Origin: Beaufortia kweichowensis
Taxonomy: Eukaryota; Chordata; Actinopteri; Cypriniformes; Gastromyzontidae
Direction: 5' to 3'
DNA: 64,000 nucleotides
NCBI GenBank assembly: GCA_019155185.1
Contig: CM032802.1
Coordinates: 1,646,001 to 1,710,000, forward strand
Positions 37,002 through 49,735 of this stretch are shown one piece after another. The translations under genes were made by a program, and so were the position numbers. Below the pieces are notes generated by a model. The model was not told the DNA's origin. It saw only the letters and a list, made by a program, of their open reading frames with translations, and did no database searches. Positions within the stretch are counted from its first letter, which is position 1. Each line of letters starts with the position of its first letter.

Positions 37002-37727
37002 ATGTTTCATGACAAAATAAAATTCATTGACTCCTTGCCTAAATTCCACTTTATCAAAACATCCTCATGCAAATGTTTGATAAGGAAAATTGAAATTCAC
37101 CACCACCCTTTGATGACAACTGTAATGTGTTCTGTAAAAGTTATGGCCATTTTCTCCTCTTTTCCAATGTATTTGGACCCTGATTATTATCGCCGGGGGC
37201 TATATTTATTATTTATTATAGCAGGGGTTGTTTTGTCTGGGGGCATTGTAAATGCAGTGCATGTACCTGATATGTGGGACAATTCACGACTGTCTGATTG
37301 GTTGTTGACTTTGGGTTTCTCAATGCATATTTTTATTTCAAACAGGCTGTATTTTATTGCCATCAAATCACAATCCTTGACCGGTTGTCCTGTCTTTACA
37401 AGCCTCAACAGAACCCAGAAGAGGGATTTTTGCAAACCGCTCGCATGGCGCTCAGGGGTCCCTGAAAGCAAAGGCAAGTCATGTCAATCAGCTGTTTCTG
37501 ACACAACCTGTGAAATATTATCTGAAAATAAAAGATCTAGCCTAGTAAAGTGTGCATATATAATCCGGTTTGTTGTTGACGTTATTTTTCAATCTATTTT
37601 ACATAATGGTCTTGCTGGAGGTGGAAAAAAGTCTAAAGACACAAGCAACAAAAACACTTTAGGAGAGTTTTTGGCTGATTTGCACGCTCAGAAAAGCATT
37701 CGTATTCAGCTGGAAAATACGTCTTGA
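37002..37727 (+). CDS. Longest open frame, 241 codons, unknown protein
   Basis: ATG to TGA without interruption, in a region where stops are otherwise frequent. The product would begin MFHDKIKFID, with hydrophobic segments at about residues 66-88 and 98-121 that could be membrane helices. A hydrophilic Lys/Ser-rich half follows, ending near LADLHAQKSIRI. There is no signal peptide, no recognised domain and no resemblance that I can see to a transposase or reverse transcriptase. An in-frame stop lies 12 bases before the ATG. It has no clear promoter or polyadenylation site. A lineage-specific single-exon gene, a retrocopy remnant or a statistical accident are all possible. Confidence 0.3.
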   Translation: MFHDKIKFIDSLPKFHFIKTSSCKCLIRKIEIHHHPLMTTVMCSVKVMAIFSSFPMYLDPDYYRRGLYLLFIIAGVVLSGGIVNAVHVPDMWDNSRLSDWLLTLGFSMHIFISNRLYFIAIKSQSLTGCPVFTSLNRTQKRDFCKPLAWRSGVPESKGKSCQSAVSDTTCEILSENKRSSLVKCAYIIRFVVDVIFQSILHNGLAGGGKKSKDTSNKNTLGEFLADLHAQKSIRIQLENTS

Positions 37728-38037
37728 CTTGTCATAAATATTAAACGTTCTCAATCGGCAAACGCTGATAGATTCTCCCGCTCATCATTACCTGTATTGC
37801 ATAAACCTCAGTCAGCCAAACAATCTGAATTATAAGTGTGATGAGGCTGAATAGACCATCTAATTGGACTACTTTGGGTTCAAATCCGACTCTTAACTTG
37901 GGATTCCAAGAGTATCTGCATAAATTAAGGATAAGCTCTGGGCACAGACCCTTATCTACTTAATTCTGAGGGGTAGCCTGAATTATAATTCTTAGGGGCC
38001 AATAAGTTGGGCGAGCGAGACTGTTCATCTCTTGCTG

Positions 38038-38061
38038 AGAGAGAGAGAGAGAGAGAGAGAG
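38038..38061. repeat. (GA)12 microsatellite
   Basis: Short GA run. Confidence 0.95.
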
Positions 38062-38409
38062 GGTCTGAGCAAGTGCCTGCTGCAGTTGTAATCGCATGGC
38101 CCGCTTGACCAGAGGTAGAGAGGTCGAGATAGAGTGTTTTCCCTAAAGGCATAAACACTGAACACTACAATGTTAGACAGGAAAACATGTTGCAAAAGGG
38201 CAGCAAGAGAAGCGATGGGTCGAAAACGGTGAGCCGACTTGAGGTTTTGCTCAAATAAATGCAGGTTGTGGGAAGTATGGGTTATAATTTTTTTTTTCTG
38301 TGCGATGTAAAGAACTTAAGTGAAGAAGTAGCACGTAACATTATCTTTTATCAGTAAAAATGTATAATTAATGACTTAAACGGAATTAAAAGTAACCTTA
38401 GAATTAATG

Positions 38410-38531
38410 GAGACACATAAAAAGTGATATTTTTCTGATGTCTGGACTTGGTAATAAATACATTCTGTTATAATTTATATTTTAGGTTTTGACAGAAAAT
38501 GTCACGTCCATTACGCTGGAATTGCCTGGTG
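38410..38531 (+). mobile_element. MITE family A, partial copy 4 (3' end)
   Basis: Ends ATGTCACGTCCATTACGCTG then GAATTGCC, the family's right terminus, with the preceding GATATTTTTCTGATGTCTGG block. The left two thirds are absent. Confidence 0.7.
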
Positions 38532-41486
38532 GATTGTCAAGTGGATTACCATGAGCACACGACTTTAAGAAAGCTTTTGCTCCATGACATCGATATATAC
38601 CAATGGTAATGTTTCCTTTTTAAATTTCTATTTGTTATTATTGTTTTAACCTTTGATACCATTGTTAATGTTAATGTATGCTGTGTTCTTTTCTGTGTTT
38701 TTCTTATACATTTTACAAAATAACATAATGCTAATACTAGATGTGTACCTGACCATATTAAGATCATTAGTAGTAAGTGTGATAATGTTACCTTAAGTAA
38801 TATAGTGTAATACAAGTAAAAAAAGCTCATTTTAATGAACTAATATACCATAAATGTTGTATGGTTATTAACATGCAATGAGTAAAAACACTTGTGTGTT
38901 AAATAGGTTTTGGTGAGACCTCTAATTTACAGCTTCAAAGCAGAAAACCTGCCAGTGAAATGAACATTAAATCACTTTAAGACCTATAGACACAGAGCTC
39001 TGTTTTCATTGAATCCATCGACTGTCAATGTTCATCATCTGGTTAGTTAATTTGCCATATCAGTTTGACTTCTTAAGAGAGAGTTAAGCTAAAAATGGTG
39101 TTGTGACCCGTCAGCTCGTCTCATCTGCATCGCTGAAAACAGACGGCCAGATAAAGCGCATTAAGAGCGATATAACGGCCAGTAATAGGAAAAGAAAGTG
39201 AGTGGAGTCACATAAGACTGTTAAAACATTAACAACCCCCTGGTATCAAAGTCACCTTAGTAAATGTGTTCTTGTCTTGCTCGGATACGTCAGGGGAATG
39301 CATAAACATCCAGGAGAAGAGCGAGAGAGTATTTATTACAAAAATAAATCATTTTAACACTTAGGCCACCCACTGCCTGAGACTGTGTGTAATGAGTCCA
39401 GAGCCGTGAGTGAGAAAGAGAGAAAGATTCTCTATTTAAAGCAGAAGCTTGGAGCCGTGTGAAGGTGCCGCTCTAATGAAGGTGGATTGTCAAGGAGGTT
39501 TTCGTCGGGTTCAGACCAGGGTGAAAAATGCTGCTTGTTTGTGAGACCGTCGAGACTCGTCATGTAGTCGCTTAACTTGGGATGAATCTCACTAAACTTA
39601 CCAAGAATAAGTCTGGTTTATATTTCAGCCCTAATGAGCATCTGATGACGATCCCTACTGAGAATAATAGAAATGGATAGAAAAGGTAAAACATAACAAG
39701 GTGACGTGTTATGTTGATGATTATTTGGGGGACAATGTGCTTACTGTACATTTTGTGTCACAAAAATGTTACATTATAACATTTCTTTTAAATTTGGGAA
39801 AAATATAGTCCAGATGGTTTTTAGAGTTATTTTAGGTGTGGTTTATGGTTTAAACAATCCATAAACAAATGTATTTCAGTATTGCATCAATGACTCATTA
39901 CCGGTATGTTTTCATCTCTAGATTATATCACATGACCGTATGTGATGTCATGGAGGTGTCGGAGGACAGCGAGGGGCTTCAGGTTGGGTTTATACTGAGT
40001 TACTTTAACAAAAACACAGAATGGAGTGAAGTGGGGTCATCAAAACTGTAGATGAAAAAGTCTAACAGGATATTTTACAGTACCTACTGTTTGCTGTTTT
40101 CTTATGCCCCCTAAAATATCTGTGATTTAGTGTCTGTTTAACCTTGTTTCAGAAGATTTTGTAAAGTCTCAGTAATCTGCAGATGCCTTATAACCGCTGT
40201 GGCCTTTTACTTGTTTGTGGTTGTTTTTATTGGAAAAAACTCTGCTTTTAAAGTCAACATGAAAGCATTAACCCAATTTATTTTGTTGTCTTATTGTGCA
40301 TAATTCATCAGTGCACTCTGTTCCAAAGAATAAAGGTTTGTCTTTAATCTTTCACCAAAACAATAATAACTTGCGCTGCATCCTAAACAATTTTCCTTTC
40401 TGAAGGCCATCAATCATGTTCTGTTCAATGTTAACCATCAAATGTTTGTTTAGTCATTGTTTTAGGACACTTTTATATGTAATGGAGCTAGTGTAAAATA
40501 AAATGAATTATAATAAATAAGAATTGCTGTTAATAATAAACATTGACTAATAATAGTTTGCTTTGTGTTTCATTTTAGTATAAAGCATGCTGGAAACACT
40601 GCAATTTAAAAATATGCCATCATATTATACTGTTGTTCGGGCTATTTCCATAATCTTCGTCCTTCAAACATGAACTGTAACAACATCTGATGATTATTGA
40701 AATCCTCAGAAACAAGGTTAAAAACGTGGTGAGCCACAGAGATGTTTTAATGTGGGGACTCTGTGTTTCTCATTTCTGCTGAGAGATTCAGTTTGGAGCA
40801 CGAGCGACGTTCACATGAGGGAATCGTAGATGGTTTCTCTGGTTGACAGTTTCTCGAACGACGCCTTTGAAGTTTCTCATTTGTATGTCAAAGAGTACAG
40901 CTCTCAATTGTTTCTAGGTTTGGGAATGCCTTCTCCTCCTTACTGACGAAATCGTTTCTGATTTACATCATCAAATATTTAAAGGGGCGACAAGATTTAC
41001 TTTTTCTCTTCTCATACTGCGCCAGGCCCGCTGAACATTTTCATCTTTGCTTGCGTCGTGTTAATGTCAACTTTTTACTTTTTCTGGAAAGTTACCTTCA
41101 TTTGTAACTTTCATTTGTAGCTTGCTTTAGATTTGGACAGGTGTTTTATGAGTTGCTGCTTTGTGCACATAAAAATAAAAATAGCATAAAAATAATTTGG
41201 TTGGTTGTCTTTGAAGGAGTATCTTGATCTCGAGGCTCAGAAATATCCTTCCCCTGTACCAAATGATTGGATGGTTAGTCATTTTACTGTACAGATGTGC
41301 ACATTTGCATAATGACAATTTTGGATTGCCATTTATTTATTTATTTATTTAGATGTGCGACTTTAAACCTTGCTAGTGCATCACACCACTTATGTGAGAT
41401 TGAAATGTTATCTTAATTTGATTTCGGCATGACTTCTCGTGCTTCTTATTCCTGTCATATCCTCTTGCCCTCATTGTGCTACACAG
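38532..41486. other. No gene seen; balanced block at about 39080-39480
   Basis: The block is CpG-containing and non-repetitive, a possible regulatory element. An (ATTT)n tract lies at about 41331-41351. The remainder is AT-rich. Confidence 0.35.
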
Positions 41487-41547
41487 ATTCATCGCTGCTG
41501 TCGCCTGGCAACTCAAAGCATTCTGATGAAGAGCAAACGCAGTGAAG
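41487..41547 (+). CDS. Candidate coding exon (61 bp), unknown protein
   Basis: The acceptor is a good pyrimidine tract (CCTCATTGTGCTACACAG) and the donor is GAAG|GTAAGC. Only phase 0 is open across it, coding a basic peptide that starts IHRCCRLATQ and ends MKSKRSE, leaving one base for the next codon. The next candidate at 44954 begins with the two bases that complete an Asp. The exon is 200 bp upstream of a long CT microsatellite. No family recognised. Confidence 0.35.
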
Positions 41548-41756
41548 GTAAGCTGATGACATCACACCTTCACCTACACACAATCTAGGGTATACTGGGA
41601 TTATACTGGTGTGATCTTTAAAATACTCACAGGATGATATTGATATTGATTTCTGTTCTATTAATGGAACAATATTTTAAATTAGAGTTAAAATTTAGTG
41701 ATTATACTTGCAAGTAAATGCAATGTATGGACATGGAATCTTTCTCTGTCTCGCTT

Positions 41757-42030
<274 letters not shown>

Positions 42031-43189
42031 GCAGGAGTCCATTTCAGCCAATCAGCATTGAAGAGAAATAGACAGGAATGGGAAGGAAGATAAGTCATTC
42101 ATTCTCTCCAGTCAGTCATGAGTGTTTTCTACCTCCAGGGAGTTCCAGAAAAAACACACACACAGTTAGTTGAAGAATCAAGACTTCTAGCTGAGGATAT
42201 CCATCTTTTTTAGTTTATTCCCATGTTCTGCAGAAGGAGATCTCCAGTAAGTTTCCATCCAATGCATTTTAAGTGTCACACAGCAACTTTAGTATACATT
42301 AAAATTATTGTGCTAAACTTTGTCCACTCACACTTAACAACACTGCAGTCAATTTCAATCTGTGTCCCACACAAAGTTTGACTAAAAATATCCCTTTATT
42401 GTACTTCACCTCCCATTTCTTGTTCAATAGCGTATACATTCAGGAATGTTTCTAACACCTCTCCCTTACTTGCTGTCATTCTGCGTCACAATAAGTACAA
42501 GAAGAGATTTCATTACACACTAACCACACTTTCATTTGGAGCAAATAGTCTTCAAATGGGAATCACATGTTAGATTTTCGTGCCTGAAACACAAAAGCAG
42601 CCCTGGGGTAGTAATTCAACAGAGAGCGCTGCTTCATGCCTTCCCAATATCTGTTTCTTTCACAGGGGATGTGAGGAGGGGTATCGGGGGATATGTCCCA
42701 TCCTATTAGATGTTTCACACCAGAGAAGGGGATAAGATCCCAGAGTTTAATAATTGATCTGCAGTGATTAAATATGAATGCTCGGCCGTTCTCCAGCACA
42801 CCAGGGAATCACTAATAGAGGATCTGAAGTGGCTCGGGAGGGATAGTCCAGAAACCTCGTCTGTTTAAAGATAAAAGCAAAGGTCACGCTCCGCAGAGAC
42901 GCTTAAGGTATGACATTAACTGTGACGCAACAAAGGGGAGTTCGTACAGATTTCCAAAAAATGTGTTTACCAGGATATCTAAAATGAGTTTGAGGCTGTT
43001 GTGTGTCGTATATAGTAACAGTTAAATGTCTATGTTTCCTGACAGATATTATTGAATTATGTGTCCTTTGGTCTGATAATGGAAGGGAATATCAAACTTG
43101 AAGACCTGCTGCGGATACAAGACATGTGAAAGGGGCCTAAATGTTAGTTGGGGCCACAACTCAAGTCGAGCCAAAAAATAAATAAATAA
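42031..43189. other. No gene seen; balanced block at about 42560-42910
   Basis: The block lacks simple repeats and carries paired GGGGATA-type motifs. It is a possible regulatory element. The rest is AT-rich. Confidence 0.35.
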
Positions 43190-43420
43190 AATTCTTTCAT
43201 CGTTGATTCACCCTCATGTCATTCCAAATCAGAACACAGAAGAAGATAACTTTGAAGAATGTTTGTAATCAAACAACATTGACCTTCATCGATTTCCATT
43301 GTATGAACAAAAAACCACTGAAATGTTTCCCAAAATATCTTCTTGTGTGTTGAACCAAAAAAAAGAGTCATATACAGATTTTGAATGACAGGATGGTGAA
43401 AGAATGATGACAGAATTTGT
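43190..43420 (-). mobile_element. MITE family B, degraded copy
   Basis: TTCACCCTCATGTCATTCCA and the following AACACAGAAGAAGATAACTT match the common interior of this family. The end GAATGATGACAGAATTTG is its reversed counterpart. Terminal bases are lost. Confidence 0.6.
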
Positions 43421-43900
43421 ATTTGTATTTTACATCATTTGACTTCTTTTAAGCCACAGCGGCTCTAATCTTCAGTAACATTAGCAGTGTTTACATTCAT
43501 GACATGTATTTCCACATACAATAGTAATTTCAGCACAAGCGTTTAAGCATGGCAAATCATTTCTTTTTGTGTAAATGACTTTTCTTTTCTGAGAACCACA
43601 GTTGGTTTACAGTGTTGATTGCTTATAATACATTCACCTCCATCATATAGTAATATCTGCTCCGCTGTCTCCCAGGTTGGTAATGGGTCTGTAGTGAATG
43701 TGATGTATATGACGGGCGCTATGCATCGTTGGCATGCTAATCTCATTTGGTTTATAAATATGTGTTTCTGCATGACAGAGAAAGTTCAGAGTAATTACAT
43801 ACATTCCCAGTGGCATGAATCTGTCGTCGAAAAAACATGATTAAAATTTCAGTCTTTCAGACACACTAAAATCCATATTTAAACTCTTACTATGGAGTAG

Positions 43901-44263
43901 AGCAATTCAATGCAAACGCTAACTTTACCATAAAGTTTTTCTCAAAGTTTTTCATTATACTGATAGCTCAGATGTCAATATTTGGTGGTTTAAATACTGG
44001 TAAGGTCTTAAAGTGTCATGCGTTCTTTACTTTTAGAGTCGCCTTCTCTCCGTTTGTTGGGTTTTATTGCTTCTGGTTTATGCTTTTTTAATTCACAGAA
44101 ATCCTACAAAGTATGTTTCCTGAGCCTGATATTTTTTGATATCTGGGTTTAGTAAAAGGGTTTAGAAAGATGATTTATTATATTGGTAATAAATATATTT
44201 TGTGAGTGTTTATATTTCAAGTTTTGACTAATAATGTCACATCCATAACGCTGGGATTGTCCA
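43901..44263 (+). mobile_element. MITE family A, copy 5, nearly complete
   Basis: Starts AGCAATTCAATGCAAACG and ends CATAACGCTGGGATTGTCCA. All internal blocks of the family are present. About 363 bp, the same length as the complete copy at 59.04 kb. Confidence 0.82.
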
Positions 44264-44953
44264 GTACATTACATTTCTACAGTGCTTCTTTAAAAATTAT
44301 CAGGTAATTCAATAGTCTGTGTCGAATTTAGCCTTCAAGGTCCAGTTGGAGAATAGAGAGAGTTTATTAGTGATGTGTGTTGACTCAAGACACAGTTTAA
44401 CTGATGTGACAGAAGTTCATTGATCTCACTGGAGCTTTAATAATTGAGGATCATTTATGCCCTGCAGCCTGCAGTTTCTCAAGCAATTTCTGTTTTATTG
44501 AGTAAATCTTATCTAACATTATTAGCGTTAGCCGTACGTGATATACATTAATGTAAAACTTAACCAGGTAAACAAGATCAATCATATCTTAAGACCTAAA
44601 TCAAGCAATCTTGCTTTTTTTTTAAACTGTTGCTCGACCCATGAAGCATTATGAATGGCCTCATCAAATCAAAAGTGACTGAACAATTTTAAAGTATTGA
44701 CTTTATAATTATTGATTGTACAGTATGCCTATTAAGTTTATTGCTAAATATTCATACGTAACCTGATATACAGTAAAAGCAGCTCAATAGTTTTTGCTGA
44801 CTGACTCGATTACATCATTCAGTGCAATGCTTCAGAGCCCTACTGCCACAAATCAGGTTTCCATGGTAACGGTGACTTATCTGATTCAGGCTTAGGGTAG
44901 TGCTTCACTAGGAATTAAGTTGTTTAAATAACATGAATGTGTGTCTTTTACAG
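44264..44953. other. No gene seen; X-box motif at 44857
   Basis: AT-rich except for the RFX-type motif listed separately and its surroundings. Confidence 0.45.
44857..44870. promoter_or_regulatory. RFX X-box-like motif
   Basis: GTTTCCATGGTAAC, two half sites around a two-base spacer. It lies 84 bases before a candidate exon. Confidence 0.4.
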
Positions 44954-44990
44954 ATGCGGGTAACATCACTTACAAACCCCTGAGCTCATG
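44954..44990 (+). CDS. Candidate small coding exon (37 bp), unknown protein
   Basis: Acceptor GTGTGTCTTTTACAG and donor ATG|GTAGGT. Joined to the 41487-41547 exon it completes an Asp codon and continues AGNITYKPLSS, leaving two bases (TG). The peptide has an N-glycosylation-type NIT. A further acceptor-bounded segment at 45491-45533 fits the phase but ends in TAG at its donor, so the continuation is unclear. Confidence 0.3.
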
Positions 44991-46374
44991 GTAGGTATGT
45001 CTTGTAAATTATTGTCTTTAGAGAAACTGACTGTTTTTTTCCTGTTCTTTTGTGTGGGAAATATGACTTTTATAAGTGTAAAATGGTCTGGGCATTGTAA
45101 GTGAATAAGTGTGGGGTGAAGACTATATAGGACATTTTCTGAAAGCACTGTATTATAGTTATTATATTTGCAATAGACTTCCATGTCCTGCTCAAAACCA
45201 CAAGTGATAATACCCACAGATCTCAGCTTTGTTAAACCTAAATCTTAAAGTCTAAGACGTTCCAAGACATTGCAACTATTAAGTAATATCAAAATCTAAC
45301 CATTTGAGTGTGTTTATGCTAAGATGGTGAGCAATGAACGTTTGGTGCTAAATGACATTATTGCCAAGTGAATAGCCATCCATTAATGTAGCTAAAAGTG
45401 CCAGTATTACATGCATTAAAGTTCACTTGCTGAGCTTCATAATAGAGCCGACTTCTGTTTGAAAGGTTCTTATCTTACTTCTGGCGCCAGGATCGGACCA
45501 TATCACATCAAATGGAGGCAGACATTCAGCTAGGTAGGGGTTTTTCTGTCAGTCTGTCATTGAAACGATAGTTTGATCCAGTTCTTTCCTTGCAAAAAAC
45601 TGTATCTATTCAGCTGTCACACATTGTATTTTGTCAAGAAAACCCAAAATATTACAATGGCACACATTGACTAGACATACAGGACACACTACCAAAGATT
45701 TTCTTTTCCCCAAATGAAACCTGGTGTTATTTCTTGCGCAATGTGTTATGTAAATAATAACTTTTACATTTCATGGATTCTGAATTAATTTAAGGACCAG
45801 CAATTCCCAAAGCATCTCTGACCTCTAGAGATTACTAACAAATGTCTTAGCTTATTTTAATCAGCATGGAAATTTACACGCAAACTGCAAATTTGCCAAT
45901 TAGCCTGTAAGGCAGACCAAATGATTTCCCTAATAAGCCTGTAAACAATAAATAATATTCCCTCACACAGGGATAACAGTAACCGCAAATACACTTATTG
46001 CCATAACTCAAGCAACATAATCTACATTATCATTAACATTCAGGTTGTTTTTGCATTTTTAGTCTCGAAACTATGATGTGTACAAAACTCCACAACACTA
46101 AGTCTCATTGAGCGAGCTGTAGCTTATCCTTGAATATTAACTTTCACATAAACACTATGTACTGTTATTTACAAGCACCTCTTATATCTCGTCTTTACAG
46201 TATCCTATTTAACTCAAACTTTCTACAAGTTGTTGTGGCAGTCTTTATCATTTAAGAACAGCTTTTGAATGTCCACTGCAGATGCAGCTCTTTAAGTCAT
46301 AGTTTTATACATTTATAATGTTCATACATTTTATTATTTAACAGGCACTTTTTTCCAAACAGAGGGACTGTTAG

Positions 46375-46460
46375 CAGCTTATTCCACCACAGAAGACCAG
46401 AGAGGATGATGGTTTTGGGAAGCAACATCAATACCTCATATGTTATGAGATGAAAACTGT

Positions 46461-46491
<31 letters not shown>

Positions 46492-46513
46492 GGCAGCATA
46501 CTCATATTTACAG
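46375..46513 (+). CDS. Candidate coding exon with poly-Asp repeat
   Basis: After a pyrimidine-rich stretch (CACTTTTTTCCAAACAG at 46346-46362) and a second AG at 46374, one frame is open for 46 codons plus one base to the donor ACAG|GTGGGT. It reads QLIPPQKTREDDGFGK, then an aromatic stretch, then nine Asp codons made by a GAT repeat (about 46461-46488), then EGSILIFT. The last base joins the next candidate exon (47334) to give Asp. The acceptor at 46362 would put a stop in this frame, so the later AG must be used. No domain recognised. Confidence 0.35.
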
Positions 46514-47333
46514 GTGGGTATTTCCAGTTATATGATCAACCTCAAATCAGCGAATCTAGTCTTTCTTTAATATGTCTCCTAGTCTTATATTGTATATCTA
46601 TTTTATGTCTATAAAGTGTTGATGTAAGTATAAGCCTTTAGGTGAAATTATATTTTGATGTATTTATTTATCATCAGTTCAGTTATCTTTCTATTTATAA
46701 ACCGGCTAGAATCTTATAGACTGTTAATTTTCCAGGTAATTTTATTAATAAACGTCCCATAAAACACTATATATATTTGATTTCCTAGAATTGTATTGAA
46801 CAGTCTGACTACAAACTTGAACAAAAGTTAAACAATAGAAAACAAAAATAATAGCATGTATGTGCAAAAAACACTACTTTCTTGTGTTCATGTTGTTGTG
46901 TTTAAAAAAAAAAGTGAAATTTATGTGGCTTTTGTGTAAGGGTACTTTCTGTATATAAGTAAAGCTGCAACAATGCAAAAAATTTTAAAAGTATAAAAAA
47001 AATTATAAACATAATAATTATAAAATATAAATAAATTTGATTTGAATTAAATTAATACTTGGATGGATCTAGTTTATTTATCTAATTTCTCTAACTTATT
47101 TATTAAACATGATAATGTTTCTTGACCTCTAGACAATGGCATTCATATTTTACTTGGGTGTTATGTGCTATGGTCTCTCATTCGGTCCACATGACAGCTC
47201 ATTTTCATTTCAATGTTTAATGGAGAGTTCGTTTAATGTCACTGAACACATCAGATGTTCAAATCACAGAGAGAAATTGACCATTTTCATGATAAATGAA
47301 TGATTCTCTCATGCACTATACTATATTTTACAG

Positions 47334-47378
47334 ATCACGTGACTGAAAAGAACCCGACATCATGCAAGGTCATCTCAG
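47334..47378 (+). CDS. Candidate coding exon (45 bp), unknown protein
   Basis: Near-ideal splice sites (CTATATTTTACAG before, TCAG|GTAAGT after). Only the frame that follows from the 46375-46513 segment is open, reading HVTEKNPTSCKVIS. It enters and leaves in phase 1, so it could be skipped without changing frame. Segments at 52360, 56754 and 57247 can all be entered in the phase it leaves. Confidence 0.4.
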
Positions 47379-49366
47379 GTAAGTTTCGCTCAGACGTGAC
47401 CTTGACCCGAAAGCTTTAAGTTTTCACACAGTGTGAAACACTTCCAGTACTTTTACGCAAAGCACACACTCACGGGTGGCTCGGTACGTCTCGCGTTGAT
47501 TTACGAGCATGTCCCAGACCTCTTTAATGTCACGGTAATGTGTCTTTCCGCTTCAGAGCCCCTTTATGCTGCGCACAGCCACCATCAACCCGTCATGACA
47601 TTTCTGAGTCTCTAACTTACTGCCTGCAGTTTCCCTCACAAACACACACGGTTCTCCGGCACATGATCGCTCGGATTTGATGAAGAGTGCAAAAGTGTTG
47701 ATGGCATTTACAAATGTCATATGGTGATATCTTTACAGTGACTAAAATAGATGCCTGCCACATTGACGAGACGCAGCTCTTCCAATACAAACCCAAAGGT
47801 GTCTGTCAGCATATCCTAATGGATCTAACAACCTGTTTCCTGATCTCACGGGAAAAATAACTGTTTTATAAACAAGTGATTTCATATGGTTTTATGTGAT
47901 TAGCAAGCATGACGGTCCACCTCATCACTGGGGCGAAAGATGGTTTTACAAAAACATATGAATGACATTGTAAAAAATTTATTCAAACGTGCCACTGATA
48001 TGTAAAATCGTTATGTATTGCACAGTTTATTTACAGGTGAAGACAAAGTATTATTTTTGAGAACAGTTATCTACATATTTATGTAAATGTTTACATTTGT
48101 GAATATGTAATATGGTGCGATTTATTAAACTAAAACCATTTTGAATGTGTATCGTTAAGTATAATGTGTTTTATACTTGAAACAATTAAGATGATTTTTT
48201 ATTCTTTCAGACTAAATTGGCTTTCAATTATTCATTTATTTTCTTCAATCATTTAGCCATTCATTCATATTCCTTATGTGTGCAGGTTTTGACTGGGCCA
48301 GTGACGTCTGTATCTCTGGATAGAGATTTATTCGCTGTATTCAGGTATACTGGGACAATCACCAGAACTGTATATGTAATGTGACTTAATGGGATTTGCA
48401 TTATTTATGGTTTTAAATGTTGCTTGCAACATTTGCTGGCATAATGGTGTACTTCTGGCATTTCCCAGCAAGGTCTAACTGGTAACCAGTTAATGGTCTG
48501 ACCTTCTCATAACCAGTCTTCACACAGTCAGTCTAATGGAAATTATTGTAATGAATAAAACGGACCTCAGATTGAACTGTAAATTCCAGTCATCATTGTT
48601 TAAGCAAATTGCACTTTAATAATTATCTCTTGCAGTGACATTTTCATGCATGCGCAGTCGTGTGTGTGTTTGTGCATCAGGACATGCACAACGTCAGCAC
48701 TCGCAGATCTCTCCAAATTCATGCACAATAAAACAAAGCCTAAAACTGCAGGATTGCTAATGGCACAGCACCATCTTGGGGCAGATCATGAATCAGAGAA
48801 CACATTTAGACATTTATTTTTCTCCCTGTTCATGTCTTAAAAGAACGGCACCTCCCATGAGCTCTCCTGTTCTCCGACGCCAGTCTGTTTTGCTCCGTGC
48901 TTTTGTCCAGCCCATGAGGGTTGCGCGTCTCTTTCCGCGCATAAACCACTATGTGTGGTATGAGAAGAGAGCAATCATTCATCCATCCGCAGGGAGAAGC
49001 GAAATGGCGCATGGGTTTGTTCACTGCAGGCAGGTATTAAAGGAAGACCCAGAGCCACGGTCCCCCGAGCGGTGATCTGTATGGTCCTTCTGTATCCCAG
49101 AATGCCCGTGGGTTTGATAAAGCCCTTGTTCAATGTCAGCGTGCAGAGTCTCGCTCACAGATGAGTGTTACCTCCCCAGGGTTCTGTTACTAATCTCTCT
49201 CTGCTATAAATGTGTTTGGGTTTTTCCCGAAGAGGTCTCGAACCTTGTGCTATAATTTCCAGCATAACTGTGTATAAATGTGAGATTTGAGGGGATTTTG
49301 ATTTTAAACTTACTAGAGTTAGTAAACTAGACAAACTTTTAAAATCTTGTCCTTGTTGCAGCTGAT
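47379..49366. other. No assigned gene
   Basis: AT-rich, with a more balanced part at about 48630-49150 that carries overlapping short frames on both strands and no paired splice sites. Confidence 0.4.
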
Positions 49367-49735
49367 TTGGGTAATTCCATGCAAATGTCAAAATAACGTT
49401 TTTATTAAAGGTTTTCATCATACTTTCCCAAAGTTTTTAAAACGTTTATGTTTTAATCATGATTTCAGGTTAAGTGCTTTTGGTGAAGTGAATTGTCACA
49501 TTCATAACAGTCCATAAACTTCATAAATGAACACATGAACATTAAAATACAATAACTATTTGATGTTCTTTGAAGAGTCATCTCTTCTTCATTTGTTGGG
49601 TATTATTGCTTCTGGTTTGTGTATTTTAATTCACAGAAATCCTACAAAGTATTTTGTTACATTCAAAACACACGTATATTTCCATTTGTTTAAGTAGATA
49701 AACCGTATATAGACTGATATTTTTCTAAAAGAAGC
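49367..49735 (+). mobile_element. MITE family A, copy 6
   Basis: Starts TTGGGTAATTCCATGCAAAT and keeps all internal blocks to GACTGATATTTTTCT. The right terminal repeat is lost. Confidence 0.8.

Noticed and set aside
45491..45533. Exon-like segment between a pyrimidine-rich acceptor and TAG|GTAGGG
   Set aside because: In the phase required by the preceding candidate exon it ends in a stop codon, so it does not extend the coding chain. It may be non-coding.
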